The notes under the pieces: generated by a model
What the model saw: only the letters and a program-made list of their open reading frames with translations
Told to the model about the DNA's origin: nothing
The model's database searches: none
Program-made: the position numbers and the translations under genes
Assembly: GCA_900316835.1 (NCBI GenBank)
Contig: ONEL01000020.1
Span: forward strand, 1-38,314
Origin: an uncultured Prevotellaceae bacterium
Lineage (GTDB): Bacteria; Bacteroidota; Bacteroidia; Bacteroidales; Muribaculaceae
Length of the DNA: 38,314 nt
Reading direction: 5' to 3'
In this document: positions 16,389 to 24,087 of the stretch, piece after piece
Numbering within the stretch: position 1 is the first letter of the stretch
Layout: every line of letters begins with the position of its first letter

Positions 16389-18476
16389 TCAGCTAGTTTG
16401 CTCGTTAGCTAGTTTTTCTTGCAGTTTTAGAATTTCGTCGCGGTACTGTGCGGCGGCGAGGAATTCCATGTTCTTGGCGGCTGCCACCATTTGTGCCTTG
16501 AGGTGCTCAATGGTCTTCTCCAGGTCTTGTGGTTTCATGTAAGCAATCACAGGGTCGGCTGCTATACCAGCGGTGTGATCAAACTCAGCCTTCACTTGCT
16601 GCTGCAGTGACGTGGTGTTGAGCACGTTGCTCTCATATTTGCGAGCATGCTTGCGTGTCTCATCGCTGGCGCTCATGTTAGTGTCGACGCCAATTATCGA
16701 GTTGCGAGCCTTGACAATGGCTTGAGGAGTGATGCCATGCTCCTCGTTGTAGTGCAGCTGCAGGGTGCGCCGTCGCTCAGTCTCGTCAATGGTGCGACGC
16801 ATGGAGTCAGTAATCTTGTCGGCATACATGATAACCTCGCCATTCAGGTTGCGTGCCGCGCGTCCGGCAGTTTGGGTCAATGAGCGATGTGAGCGCAAGA
16901 AGCCTTCCTTGTCGGCATCGAGAATCGCTACCAGCGACACCTCGGGCAAGTCAAGTCCTTCGCGCAACAAGTTCACACCCACTAGCACGTCTATTACTCC
17001 CAGTCGCAAGTCGTCTATAATTTGTATGCGGTCCATCGTTTCCACATCGCTGTGCATGTAGGCGCACTTGATGTCGATTTTCGCCAGATAGTTGGTAAGT
17101 TCTTCGGCCATGCGCTTGGTAAGCGTGGTAACGAGTACACGCTCACGGTTGTCGACTCTAATCTCTATCTCGTGGATGAGGTCGTCGATTTGACCTAACG
17201 AGGGGCGCACAGTGATCTTTGGGTCGAGCAGCCCGGTGGGGCGGATGATTTGCTCGGTTACAACACCTTCACATTTTTCGAGCTCGTAGTCGGCAGGAGT
17301 GGCGCTCACGTAGATGGTTTGGTGTGTGAGGGCTTCAAACTCGGTGAATGTGAGTGGGCGGTTGTCGCGAGCGGCATCGAGGCGGAACCCGTAGTTCACC
17401 AGCGTGTCCTTGCGCGAGCGGTCGCCACCGTACATGGCTCGCACCTGTGGCACTGTGGCATGGCTCTCGTCGATGATGGTGAGGAAGTCGTGAGGCAGGT
17501 AATCAAGCAAGCAATAGGGGCGAGCTCCCGGCTCACGCCCATCAAAGTAGCGTGAATAGTTCTCAATACCTGAGCAATATCCCACCTCGCGAATCATTTC
17601 CAGGTCGTAGGTCACGCGCTCACGCAACCGCTTTGCTTCCACCGGGCGATTCTCGCGATAAAACATGTCGACTTGCGTGCCCAGGTCAACGTCGATCTTG
17701 CCGAGCGCGCTCGCCATGCTTTCCTTGCTGGTGACGAAAATGTTGGCGGGGTAGATGTTGAAGCCTTCAACCGTCTCTCGGGGCATGAGCGTGAGGGGAT
17801 CGAGAAGCTGCATGCTCTCTATCTCTTCGCCCCAAAAGATGACTCGCAACACGGCATCAGTGTCGGCAATCATCACGTCGACGGTGTCGCCTTTCACCCT
17901 GAATGTGCCCATCGAGAGCTCATACTCGTTGCGGCTGTAGAGGGCATCTACCAGGCGGCGCAGGAATGTGTCGCGACCAATGCGGTCGCCCACCTTGAGG
18001 CGAACAATGTTGGTCTCGATGTTTTGCGGATTGCCCATGCCATAGAGGCACGACACGCTCGACACCACTATCACGTCGCGCCTGCCCGAGAGTAGCGCGG
18101 TCACTGTCGCTAAGCGCAGGCGGTCAATCTCTTGATTGATTGCCAGGTCTTTCTCTATGTATTTGTCGCTTGAGGGCAGGTAGGCCTCGGGCTGGTAGTA
18201 GTCGTAGTAGGAGACAAAATATTGTACCGAGTTCTCGGGGAAAAACGACTTAAACTCGGCATAGAGTTGCGCCGCCAGCGTCTTGTTGTGCGACAAGACA
18301 AGGGTGGGGCGGTTGGTCTGGGCAATGACATTAGCCATGGTGAACGTTTTACCCGACCCTGTCACACCCAGTAGCGTTTGATAGGGCATGCCGCTATTCA
18401 CGCCATCCACAAGTTCCTTGATAGCCTGTGGCTGGTCGCCCGTGGGAGCATATTGCGAGTGTAGCTTAAAATCCAT
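16389..18476 (-). CDS. uvrB: Excinuclease ABC subunit UvrB
   Basis: UvrB is the damage-verifying subunit of nucleotide excision repair; it is loaded by UvrA and recruits UvrC. The 695-residue protein is complete. It has Walker A GVTGSGKT at residues 37-44, the beta-hairpin YYQPEAYLPSSDKYIEKD, Walker B region TIIDESH, helicase motifs VGVNLLREGLDLPEVSL and QTAGRAARN, and the C-terminal UVR motif (FLAAAQYRDEI) that contacts UvrC. It is transcribed from its own consensus promoter and is first in a probable uvrB-radical SAM operon. Confidence 0.98.
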   Translation of the reverse strand: MDFKLHSQYAPTGDQPQAIKELVDGVNSGMPYQTLLGVTGSGKTFTMANVIAQTNRPTLVLSHNKTLAAQLYAEFKSFFPENSVQYFVSYYDYYQPEAYLPSSDKYIEKDLAINQEIDRLRLATVTALLSGRRDVIVVSSVSCLYGMGNPQNIETNIVRLKVGDRIGRDTFLRRLVDALYSRNEYELSMGTFRVKGDTVDVMIADTDAVLRVIFWGEEIESMQLLDPLTLMPRETVEGFNIYPANIFVTSKESMASALGKIDVDLGTQVDMFYRENRPVEAKRLRERVTYDLEMIREVGYCSGIENYSRYFDGREPGARPYCLLDYLPHDFLTIIDESHATVPQVRAMYGGDRSRKDTLVNYGFRLDAARDNRPLTFTEFEALTHQTIYVSATPADYELEKCEGVVTEQIIRPTGLLDPKITVRPSLGQIDDLIHEIEIRVDNRERVLVTTLTKRMAEELTNYLAKIDIKCAYMHSDVETMDRIQIIDDLRLGVIDVLVGVNLLREGLDLPEVSLVAILDADKEGFLRSHRSLTQTAGRAARNLNGEVIMYADKITDSMRRTIDETERRRTLQLHYNEEHGITPQAIVKARNSIIGVDTNMSASDETRKHARKYESNVLNTTSLQQQVKAEFDHTAGIAADPVIAYMKPQDLEKTIEHLKAQMVAAAKNMEFLAAAQYRDEILKLQEKLANEQTS

Positions 18477-18505
18477 TATACGTGCTCAAAAAAATAAAAT
18501 CACTG

Positions 18506-18537
18506 CAAAGGTAATATAATTCCTTAATACCGGCAAT
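18506..18537 (-). promoter_or_regulatory. uvrB promoter
   Basis: Minus strand ATTG (18534-18537), 20 nt, TACCTTTG (18506-18513). The ATG is 29 nt downstream of the -7 box. No LexA-like box is evident. Confidence 0.75.
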
Positions 18538-18654
18538 ACTAACCGCCCCGCGTGATGTTTTGCTTGAGCGATGAGTGTGTGTGGTTTAAAGCCCCGTTAA
18601 TACTTTTTTACAAGAAAAAGTGTGCTATTTTTACATGCTTAATGATTTTTTTTG

Positions 18655-18662
18655 TATTTTTG
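18655..18662 (+). promoter_or_regulatory. Serine palmitoyltransferase promoter -7 box
   Basis: TATTTTTG fits TAnnTTTG. A -33 box is not clear. The leader to the ATG at 18739 is about 72 nt. Confidence 0.55.
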
Positions 18663-18738
18663 CAAGCTGAAAAGCTAGGTAATAATTAGAATTTAGCCAC
18701 TAAGGTTGGCAAAACATCTACCGCAACTCTAAAGATTT

Positions 18739-19926
18739 ATGAAGTTATTACAACAGAAGTTGGCAAGCTACACTGAGCCCCAGAAGGCTAAAGCAGCTGG
18801 TATTTATCCTTACTTCCGCGCTATCTCGAGCGAGCAAGACACTGAGGTTATCATCAATGGCAAGAAGGTGCTCATGTTTGGCTCCAATTGCTATTCGGGT
18901 TTGGTCAACGACCCCCGTGTGCGTGAGGCTGCCATTCAGGCTACAATGAAGTACGGCACAGGTCTTGCCGGTTCACCATTTCTTAATGGTACTCTCGACA
19001 TCCACAAGGACCTTGAGAAGAAGCTTGCGGCCTATGCCGGCAAGGAAGATGCCATGATTTATAGCACAGGTTTTGAGGTGAACTTGGGTGTGGTTTCGTG
19101 CTTGACAGGTCGCGAAGACTACATCTTGTGGGACGAGCAGGATCACGCGTCGATTATTGAGGGGCGTCGCCTGTCGTTCTCGCAGTCGCTCAAGTATAAG
19201 CACAACGACATGGCTTCGCTCGAGGCTCAACTCAAGAAATGTAACCCCGACAAGGTGAAACTCATTGTCACCGATGGCGTGTTCTCAATGGAAGGTGATG
19301 TGTGCAAGTTGCCCGATATTGTAGACTTGGCTCACAAGTACAACGCTAGCATCATGGTTGATGAAGCGCATGGCATAGGCGTCTTTGGCAAGGGCGGTCG
19401 TGGCGTGTGTGACCACTTCGGGTTGACCGATGAGGTAGACCTTATCATGGGTACCTTCAGCAAGTCGTTTGCTTCGCTGGGAGGATTTATCGCTACCGAT
19501 GAGGTTATTACTAACTACCTGCGTCATCACAGCCGTAGCTACATTTTCACCGCCAGCATCACTCCAGCCTCGACAGCTGCCGTGAGCGCCGCTCTCGACA
19601 TCATGCTTGCCGAGCCCGAGCGCCAAGAACGCTTGTGGGAAAACACTCATTATGCTCTCGATGGTTTCCGCCAGATGGGGTGCGAGATTGGTCACACCGA
19701 GACACCAATTATTCCTCTATTCATTCGTGACAACAATCTCACCTTCCTTATCACCCGTGAGCTACTTGATGAGGGAATATTTGTAAATCCTGTTGTGTCG
19801 CCTGCTGTTGCTCCAACCGACACACTTATTCGCTTTAGCCTGATGGCTACTCACACTCGCGAGCAGGTGACAACAGCGCTTGAGAAGATACACAAGGTTT
19901 TCAGCAGTCACAATCTCATCCCTTGA
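18739..19926 (+). CDS. spt: Serine palmitoyltransferase-like alpha-oxoamine synthase
   Basis: A 395-residue PLP enzyme of the alpha-oxoamine synthase family. Family members join an amino acid to an acyl-CoA. The features favour serine palmitoyltransferase, the first step of sphingolipid synthesis: GSNCYSGL near the N-terminus, VDEAHGIGVFG, the PLP lysine in GTFSKSFASLGGF, and RSYIFTASITP. In 2-amino-3-ketobutyrate ligase (Kbl) the corresponding stretches as I know them read DDSHAVGFVG and GTLGKALGG, a poorer match. Bacteroides sphingolipid synthases have this type of sequence, and automated annotation often calls them Kbl. Its promoter lies upstream and the next gene is tilS, beyond an inserted repeat and a terminator. 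The serine pathway genes serC-serA lie 4 kb away. Confidence 0.78.
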   Translation: MKLLQQKLASYTEPQKAKAAGIYPYFRAISSEQDTEVIINGKKVLMFGSNCYSGLVNDPRVREAAIQATMKYGTGLAGSPFLNGTLDIHKDLEKKLAAYAGKEDAMIYSTGFEVNLGVVSCLTGREDYILWDEQDHASIIEGRRLSFSQSLKYKHNDMASLEAQLKKCNPDKVKLIVTDGVFSMEGDVCKLPDIVDLAHKYNASIMVDEAHGIGVFGKGGRGVCDHFGLTDEVDLIMGTFSKSFASLGGFIATDEVITNYLRHHSRSYIFTASITPASTAAVSAALDIMLAEPERQERLWENTHYALDGFRQMGCEIGHTETPIIPLFIRDNNLTFLITRELLDEGIFVNPVVSPAVAPTDTLIRFSLMATHTREQVTTALEKIHKVFSSHNLIP

Positions 19927-19939
19927 AGTAAAAGATAAT

Positions 19940-20133
19940 TTAACGTGGGTTCGACGAAAATAAATAGCTGTATATCAAGATGCTCCTCTAAGATAGAGGA
20001 GCTGTCGCGAAGCGACTGAGGAGTATGATTTCCTTGCGAGAAAGTTTCATACTCCCCCCGGCCCCCTCTATCTTAGAGGGGGAGTTGCTAACGCAGTGAT
20101 TTTCAAACGATAAATTCATCGAACTCACGTTAA
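19940..20133. mobile_element. MITE-like palindromic element, 194 bp
   Basis: Terminal inverted repeats TTAACGTGGGTTCGACGAA (19940-19958) and the complement of 20115-20133 match at 17 of 19 positions. Inside are nested hairpins with three-base loops: CTCCTCTA-AGA-TAGAGGAG (19983-20001), GTCGC-GAA-GCGAC (about 20004-20016), GGAGTATGA pairing with TCATACTCC, and CCCCCTCTA-TCT-TAGAGGGGG (about 20064-20082). No ORF is present. The ends include TTAA, compatible with insertion at TTAA or with part of the repeat itself. It would be non-autonomous; no transposase is nearby. Confidence 0.75.
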
Positions 20134-20142
20134 TTAAATAAT

Positions 20143-20176
20143 AAGGATGTGTCACTTGCTGTCACATCCTTTTTTC
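20143..20176 (+). terminator. Rho-independent terminator of spt
   Basis: AAGGATGTG (20143-20151) pairs with CACATCCTT (20163-20171), 9 bp with an 11-nt loop, followed by a T run. It lies downstream of the repeat element and ten bases before the tilS start, so the element separates the spt stop from its terminator. Confidence 0.85.
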
Positions 20177-20185
20177 ATAAAATAT

Positions 20186-21505
20186 ATGTTTGTCGACAAG
20201 ATTCAATCTTTCATTAAAGAGCGCGACCTAATAGAGCCTACACTGCCTGTGCTGGTGGCACTGAGTGGCGGTGCCGACTCGGTGGCGCTGTTGCGAGTGC
20301 TCATGACCATGGGTTACGACTGCCAGGCGGCGCATTGCAATTTCCACTTGCGAGGCGACGAGAGTAATCGCGACGAGCGCTTTGTTACCCTCTTGTGCCA
20401 TGAGTTGGGAGTACCACTAGAGGTTAAGCACTTTGATGTTGAAGGCTGTATGCGCGAGCGTCACATCTCAATGGAGATGGCTTGCCGTGAGTTGCGCTAC
20501 AGCTGGTTTGAGGAGTTGATGAGCGCGCATCAGTGTGGGTGCATTGCTGTTGCTCACCACAGCGACGACAACATAGAAACCTTTTTCCTCAACGCGCTTC
20601 GTGGCACAGGCTTGGCAGGGGTAGCAGCAATGAAGCCTCGCAATGGCAATGTGGTTCGCCCATTGTTGTGTGTTTCGCGCGGCGAAATTGTCGCTTGGCT
20701 TCAAGAACTGGGACAAAGTTTTGTTACCGATAGCACTAACCTTGAAAACGATGCCCTTCGCAACCGCTTGCGCAATGTGGTTTTGCCGGCACTCTACGGC
20801 GAGTTTCCTGGAGCACAGTCGTCACTGCTCACAACAATAGAAAACCTGTCGCGTTGCAACGATTTGTATCGTGAGAGCGTGGGCGTGATGCGTAATATCG
20901 TGAGCGATCGAGATGGCGACAGCTTGACAATCGACCTTGAGATTTTAGCGAGCTTTGATAACCGCGAGATGCTTCTATATGAAATACTCAAGCCCCTTGG
21001 GTTTAATGCCGGGCAATGTGCCTTAATGCTCACATGTGGGGTGGGGCGCCATTTTGTGTCGCAGTCTCACAAAGCCATGATAAATCGAAACACCATTGAG
21101 GTAATTCCCATTGCCGAGAATGATGATAAGGTATATGTCATCAGCTTTGATGAACGTGTGATTGAGAAACCTGTACGCATTGAGGTTAATCGCATCAATA
21201 ACACACCTTTCTCGCCCACTATGGTAGATGGAAAAAACAAGGTGGCTTTTGATAACGAACTGCTTGACTGCTCGCAGGTGGTGTTGAGGCACTGGCGCGA
21301 AGGCGACCGCTTCAAGCCATTCGGTATGCATGGCACAAAACTGGTGAGTGATTTGTTTACTGACTTAAAACTCAGTGAGAAAGAAAAACATGATGCCTGG
21401 CTTCTTGATGCCGATGGGCAAATAGTGTGGGTGCTGGGCTACCGAGCCTCTCAACATTACGCCGTTAAGTCTCAGTCATTGAGTTATCTGCTCTTATCGA
21501 TTTGA
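20186..21505 (+). CDS. tilS: tRNA(Ile)-lysidine synthase TilS
   Basis: TilS modifies C34 of the CAU-anticodon tRNA-Ile to lysidine using lysine and ATP, changing its reading from AUG to AUA. The 439-residue protein has the N-type PP-loop LSGGADS at residues 26-32, HCNFHLRGDESNRDE, VAHHSDDNIETFFLN, and a C-terminal TilS domain (LRHWREGDRFKPFGM, LSEKEKHDAWLL). I start it at 20186; an in-frame ATG at 20147 lies inside the spt terminator stem. No good promoter is visible just upstream (a TATGTTTG at 20185 overlaps the start codon itself). The 3' end overlaps the convergent DUF5106 gene by 22 bp. Confidence 0.95.
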   Translation: MFVDKIQSFIKERDLIEPTLPVLVALSGGADSVALLRVLMTMGYDCQAAHCNFHLRGDESNRDERFVTLLCHELGVPLEVKHFDVEGCMRERHISMEMACRELRYSWFEELMSAHQCGCIAVAHHSDDNIETFFLNALRGTGLAGVAAMKPRNGNVVRPLLCVSRGEIVAWLQELGQSFVTDSTNLENDALRNRLRNVVLPALYGEFPGAQSSLLTTIENLSRCNDLYRESVGVMRNIVSDRDGDSLTIDLEILASFDNREMLLYEILKPLGFNAGQCALMLTCGVGRHFVSQSHKAMINRNTIEVIPIAENDDKVYVISFDERVIEKPVRIEVNRINNTPFSPTMVDGKNKVAFDNELLDCSQVVLRHWREGDRFKPFGMHGTKLVSDLFTDLKLSEKEKHDAWLLDADGQIVWVLGYRASQHYAVKSQSLSYLLLSI

Positions 21506-22323
21506 AAAACAGCGTCTAGCTTGGCGTCAATGTTGCTGTTTTCCATTTCTTTAAGTCTAGTGATAGCTTTGAGCATGCGGTTAAGGCTTGCCTCATTCTT
21601 AACTATCACGCGCTTATCTGTGTCAAGCAAGTAGAAAAGTGGCATCGTCATTAGATCGTAGGTTTGCTTGGTTTCCACTTCTTGCTTGAAATCCCATCCA
21701 TTGATAATATATTGTGGGAATGGCTCTAGGTGCCACTCCTGAGTGTTGTCGTAGGGGTAAATGCCAAGCACCGTGAGCATGCCATCGCTCACTAGCGACT
21801 TGAGCGTGGAGCATGTGTCAAGCCGCTCCTTGACCTTAGCACACGAGAAACATTCAGGGTCATTAAAATAAATTAGTGTGTAGGCTGTGCTAATGTCACT
21901 GAGCCTGTGGTGGCTACCGTCTAGAGTTTCATATTCAATGTCGGTGACTATAGTTCCAGGGGCGTTCTTTCTAACGACCTCCAGCAAGGATTGTGAGCGC
22001 AAGCGCTCGTTATCGTTGAGGCACGAGGCTGTGCTTCCATGCTCTATCAGCAGCTTGAAGAGTTCCTCGTTGTGAGTGTCCCATGTGGGCTCGCTCAGCA
22101 TCTCCTCGCAGCTTGCCACCATGTTCTTATACACCTTTTTACCTGCCACATTTGCCTCATCGAGCATTGCGCAAAACGCCTTTAGTGCCTCGTGTCTTGG
22201 CATGGCTTCAATGTGTTCCACGTGCTTGACGGGATTAACCATCTGTCCCCATGCCAGGGCATTGATAAGTGTCATTGCACCCACCACTATAAGCCTCAAT
22301 GTGTTGCTAAGCTGAAGTTTCAT
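21484..22323 (-). CDS. DUF5106 domain thioredoxin-like exported protein
   Basis: A 279-residue protein with an N-terminal signal peptide (hydrophobic LIVVGAMTLINALAWGQ), so probably periplasmic. The N-terminal helical domain (about 30-120) fits DUF5106. The C-terminal half looks like a thioredoxin fold: YFNDPECFSCAKV holds a CxxC pair (CFSC), followed by LTVLGIYPYDNTQEW and the cis-Pro-like TMPLFYLLD. It may be a redox or TlpA-like thiol protein; activity is not shown. Its -7 box lies only four bases before the ATG, predicting a leaderless transcript. The 3' end overlaps tilS tail to tail by 22 bp without room for a terminator. Confidence 0.75.
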   Translation of the reverse strand: MKLQLSNTLRLIVVGAMTLINALAWGQMVNPVKHVEHIEAMPRHEALKAFCAMLDEANVAGKKVYKNMVASCEEMLSEPTWDTHNEELFKLLIEHGSTASCLNDNERLRSQSLLEVVRKNAPGTIVTDIEYETLDGSHHRLSDISTAYTLIYFNDPECFSCAKVKERLDTCSTLKSLVSDGMLTVLGIYPYDNTQEWHLEPFPQYIINGWDFKQEVETKQTYDLMTMPLFYLLDTDKRVIVKNEASLNRMLKAITRLKEMENSNIDAKLDAVFQIDKSR

Positions 22324-22327
22324 GTGG

Positions 22328-22335
22328 CAAATATA
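22328..22335 (-). promoter_or_regulatory. DUF5106 gene promoter -7 box, likely leaderless
   Basis: Minus strand TATATTTG, followed by CCAC and then the ATG at 22323. No -33 box at the usual distance was found. Confidence 0.6.
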
Positions 22336-22404
22336 CTCAACTTTAACGTTTTGCGTAGCAGATTAAATGCTAAAAAAACAAAACATGCAATACTGGCAAT
22401 ATTT

Positions 22405-22436
22405 TTTGCAAGTTTAAAATAAAAACAATATTTTTG
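22405..22436 (+). promoter_or_regulatory. Promoter of the gene at 22470
   Basis: TTTG (22405-22408), 20 nt, TATTTTTG (22429-22436): full consensus. The leader is about 29 nt. Confidence 0.8.
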
Positions 22437-22469
22437 TAAAAATATTAACCATATAAAACCGAATAGGAG

Positions 22470-23015
22470 ATGGAAAAAGCATTTAAAATTATTGGGATAG
22501 CGTTAGTTCTTGTAATGGTTGTGGGGGTGCTCTCTACTCAAGCACGCACTAAACAAAAAAGGCGTGTTGCCAAGAAAGAGAAAATAATTAAAAAAACCGT
22601 GAAAAATGCATCTTGCGCCCTGCTGATGGTGGAATATAGTTACCAGGGGATGATGCGTGAACCTTTTACATCAGTGCGAGTGGAACGAGAGGCTGGAAAG
22701 GTTGTCCTCACTGCATTCGGTACAATGGAAGGTGACAAGAAATTTGATGTGAACGATGGTGAGATTTTGCTTCAAGAGGCTGAGAAAATTATCCTCGAAG
22801 AAAAAATGCTTGACTATGCCGCTAGCTATAGCCTGGACTCAAATATTCAGGTGCTTGACGGCAGTAGCTGGAGCTTTAGAGCAACTTTTGCCGATGGACG
22901 AAAAGTGAATAGTACAGGGCAAAATGTCTCGCCCGAAGGCAAAGGACTTGGCAAAATGCGCATGCTACTTTACGATAAAGCCGAGCAGCTACTCAATGCC
23001 AAGCATGGAAACTAG
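22470..23015 (+). CDS. Unknown exported or membrane-anchored protein
   Basis: A 181-residue protein I do not recognise. Residues 7-22 (IIGIALVLVMVVGVLS) form a signal peptide or single membrane anchor, followed by a very basic stretch (KQKRRVAKKEKIIKK). The rest is a predicted alpha/beta domain with TSVRVEREAGKVVLTAFG, a central helix (EAEKIILEEKMLDYA), then DGSSWSFRATFADGRKVNSTG and QNVSPEGKGL. The WSF...DGR...GxNxxP pattern resembles small Bacteroidetes exported proteins of unknown role, from memory only. An AGGAG touches the ATG with no spacing, so it is unlikely to serve as a ribosome site. It has its own consensus promoter and is monocistronic. Confidence 0.7.
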   Translation: MEKAFKIIGIALVLVMVVGVLSTQARTKQKRRVAKKEKIIKKTVKNASCALLMVEYSYQGMMREPFTSVRVEREAGKVVLTAFGTMEGDKKFDVNDGEILLQEAEKIILEEKMLDYAASYSLDSNIQVLDGSSWSFRATFADGRKVNSTGQNVSPEGKGLGKMRMLLYDKAEQLLNAKHGN

Positions 23016-23062
23016 ATGTAAACAAGCTGCTGATATCTTATAATTCTTGGCTCTAAAAAATA

Positions 23063-23100
23063 AGTCCTCGTCGCAATGTGTGAGTGTCGCGACGAGGACT
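23063..23100. terminator. Bidirectional terminator hairpin
   Basis: AGTCCTCGTCGC (23063-23074) pairs perfectly with GCGACGAGGACT (23089-23100). On the minus strand it is followed by TTATTTTTT, a good terminator for serC-serA. On the plus strand the T run is weaker. Confidence 0.85.
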
Positions 23101-23123
23101 ATTGTATTAAAACCTGTTGATTT

Positions 23124-24041
23124 TTACTTGTTTACCTGGAAGCGGTTGAAACCGTCTTTAAGGTGTGCAACCACTTGATTAGCGGCAGCAAGTCCAGCGT
23201 TGATGTTGGCCTCGGCGGTTTGAGCACCCATCTTCTTGGGAGTGAAGAACACTCTCTCAGGGAACTTCTCTTCGAGCTCGGCAGCATTGTCGGGCTTAAC
23301 GTCGGCAATATAGCGCAGGTCGGCACGCTCCTCGAGAACAGCCATTAGGTCTTCCTCGTTGATGACCTCCTTGCGAGCTGCGTTAATCAGTGTTCCATTC
23401 TTGGGCATGAGCTCAAGAAGTGCACGATTTACCGACTTGCGAGTTTGGTCATTGGCTGGAATGTGAAGGCTCACGTACTGGTTGTTCTTGTAAAGGTCTT
23501 CAACAGAGTGAACTGGAATAATGCCATCGGCTGTCATCACCTCGTCTTTTACAAATGGATCGAGGGCGCTAACCTTCATGTCAAATCCCTTAGCGATGCG
23601 TGCCACGTTGCGACCCACAGCACCATAGGCATGAATACCCAGAGTCTTGCCCTTGAGCTCTGTACCCGAAGTGCCGTTGTAGCGGTTGCGGATGAGCGAT
23701 ACAAGCATGCCAAACACGAGCTCGGCAACGGCGTTAGCGTTTTGACCAGGAGTGTTCATCACGCACACACCATGCTTTGTTGCCTCTTCAAGGTCGATGT
23801 TGTCATATCCAGCGCCAGCGCGCACTACCACCTTGAGTTGTGGAGCTGCGTCAAACACCTCTTTGTCTACCTTGTCGCTGCGCACGATGAGTCCAGCACA
23901 GTCTTTAACGGCGTTAATCATGTCTTGTTTAGTACCTTTCTCAACGAGTACCAGCTCATGACCACCTTGTTCTACAACTTCGCGGATGCCAGTAACGGCA
24001 GCTGCTGCAAATGGTTTCTCAGTTGCAACTAAAATTTTCAT
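23124..24041 (-). CDS. serA: D-3-phosphoglycerate dehydrogenase, short Lys-type
   Basis: This enzyme oxidises 3-phosphoglycerate to phosphohydroxypyruvate, the first step of serine synthesis. The 305-residue protein has no C-terminal ACT domain, so the serine feedback site of E. coli SerA is missing. Substrate-binding NAVAELVFGM and the nucleotide loop HAYGAVG are present, with Ala replacing the first Gly of GxGxxG. The catalytic Arg is R223 in NAARKEV. The usual catalytic His (PHLGAS-type motif) is replaced by Lys (K270 in FTPKKMGAQT), as known for the lysine-type enzymes such as that of Entamoeba histolytica. The usual DVFxxEP Glu motif reads DVKPDNAAE. It follows serC by 46 nt in the same operon. 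Confidence 0.9.
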   Translation of the reverse strand: MKILVATEKPFAAAAVTGIREVVEQGGHELVLVEKGTKQDMINAVKDCAGLIVRSDKVDKEVFDAAPQLKVVVRAGAGYDNIDLEEATKHGVCVMNTPGQNANAVAELVFGMLVSLIRNRYNGTSGTELKGKTLGIHAYGAVGRNVARIAKGFDMKVSALDPFVKDEVMTADGIIPVHSVEDLYKNNQYVSLHIPANDQTRKSVNRALLELMPKNGTLINAARKEVINEEDLMAVLEERADLRYIADVKPDNAAELEEKFPERVFFTPKKMGAQTAEANINAGLAAANQVVAHLKDGFNRFQVNK

Positions 24042-24087
24042 AGCTTGAATATATTATAAAATGTGTTATATAATATAATGTGTAATA

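Noticed and set aside
18739..19926. Glycine C-acetyltransferase (kbl) or BioF
   Set aside because: The PLP and DEAH regions fit serine palmitoyltransferase better, and no tdh or biotin gene is adjacent. Some doubt is kept in the confidence.
20147..20185. Thirteen extra N-terminal residues for tilS
   Set aside because: The upstream ATG is inside the stem of the spt terminator, and the family N-terminus matches the start at 20186.
20185..20192. TATGTTTG as a tilS promoter
   Set aside because: It overlaps the tilS start codon, so a transcript from it would lack the start. Treated as a chance match.
22462..22470. AGGAG as a Shine-Dalgarno site for the gene at 22470
   Set aside because: It touches the ATG with no spacing, and other genes here lack such sites.
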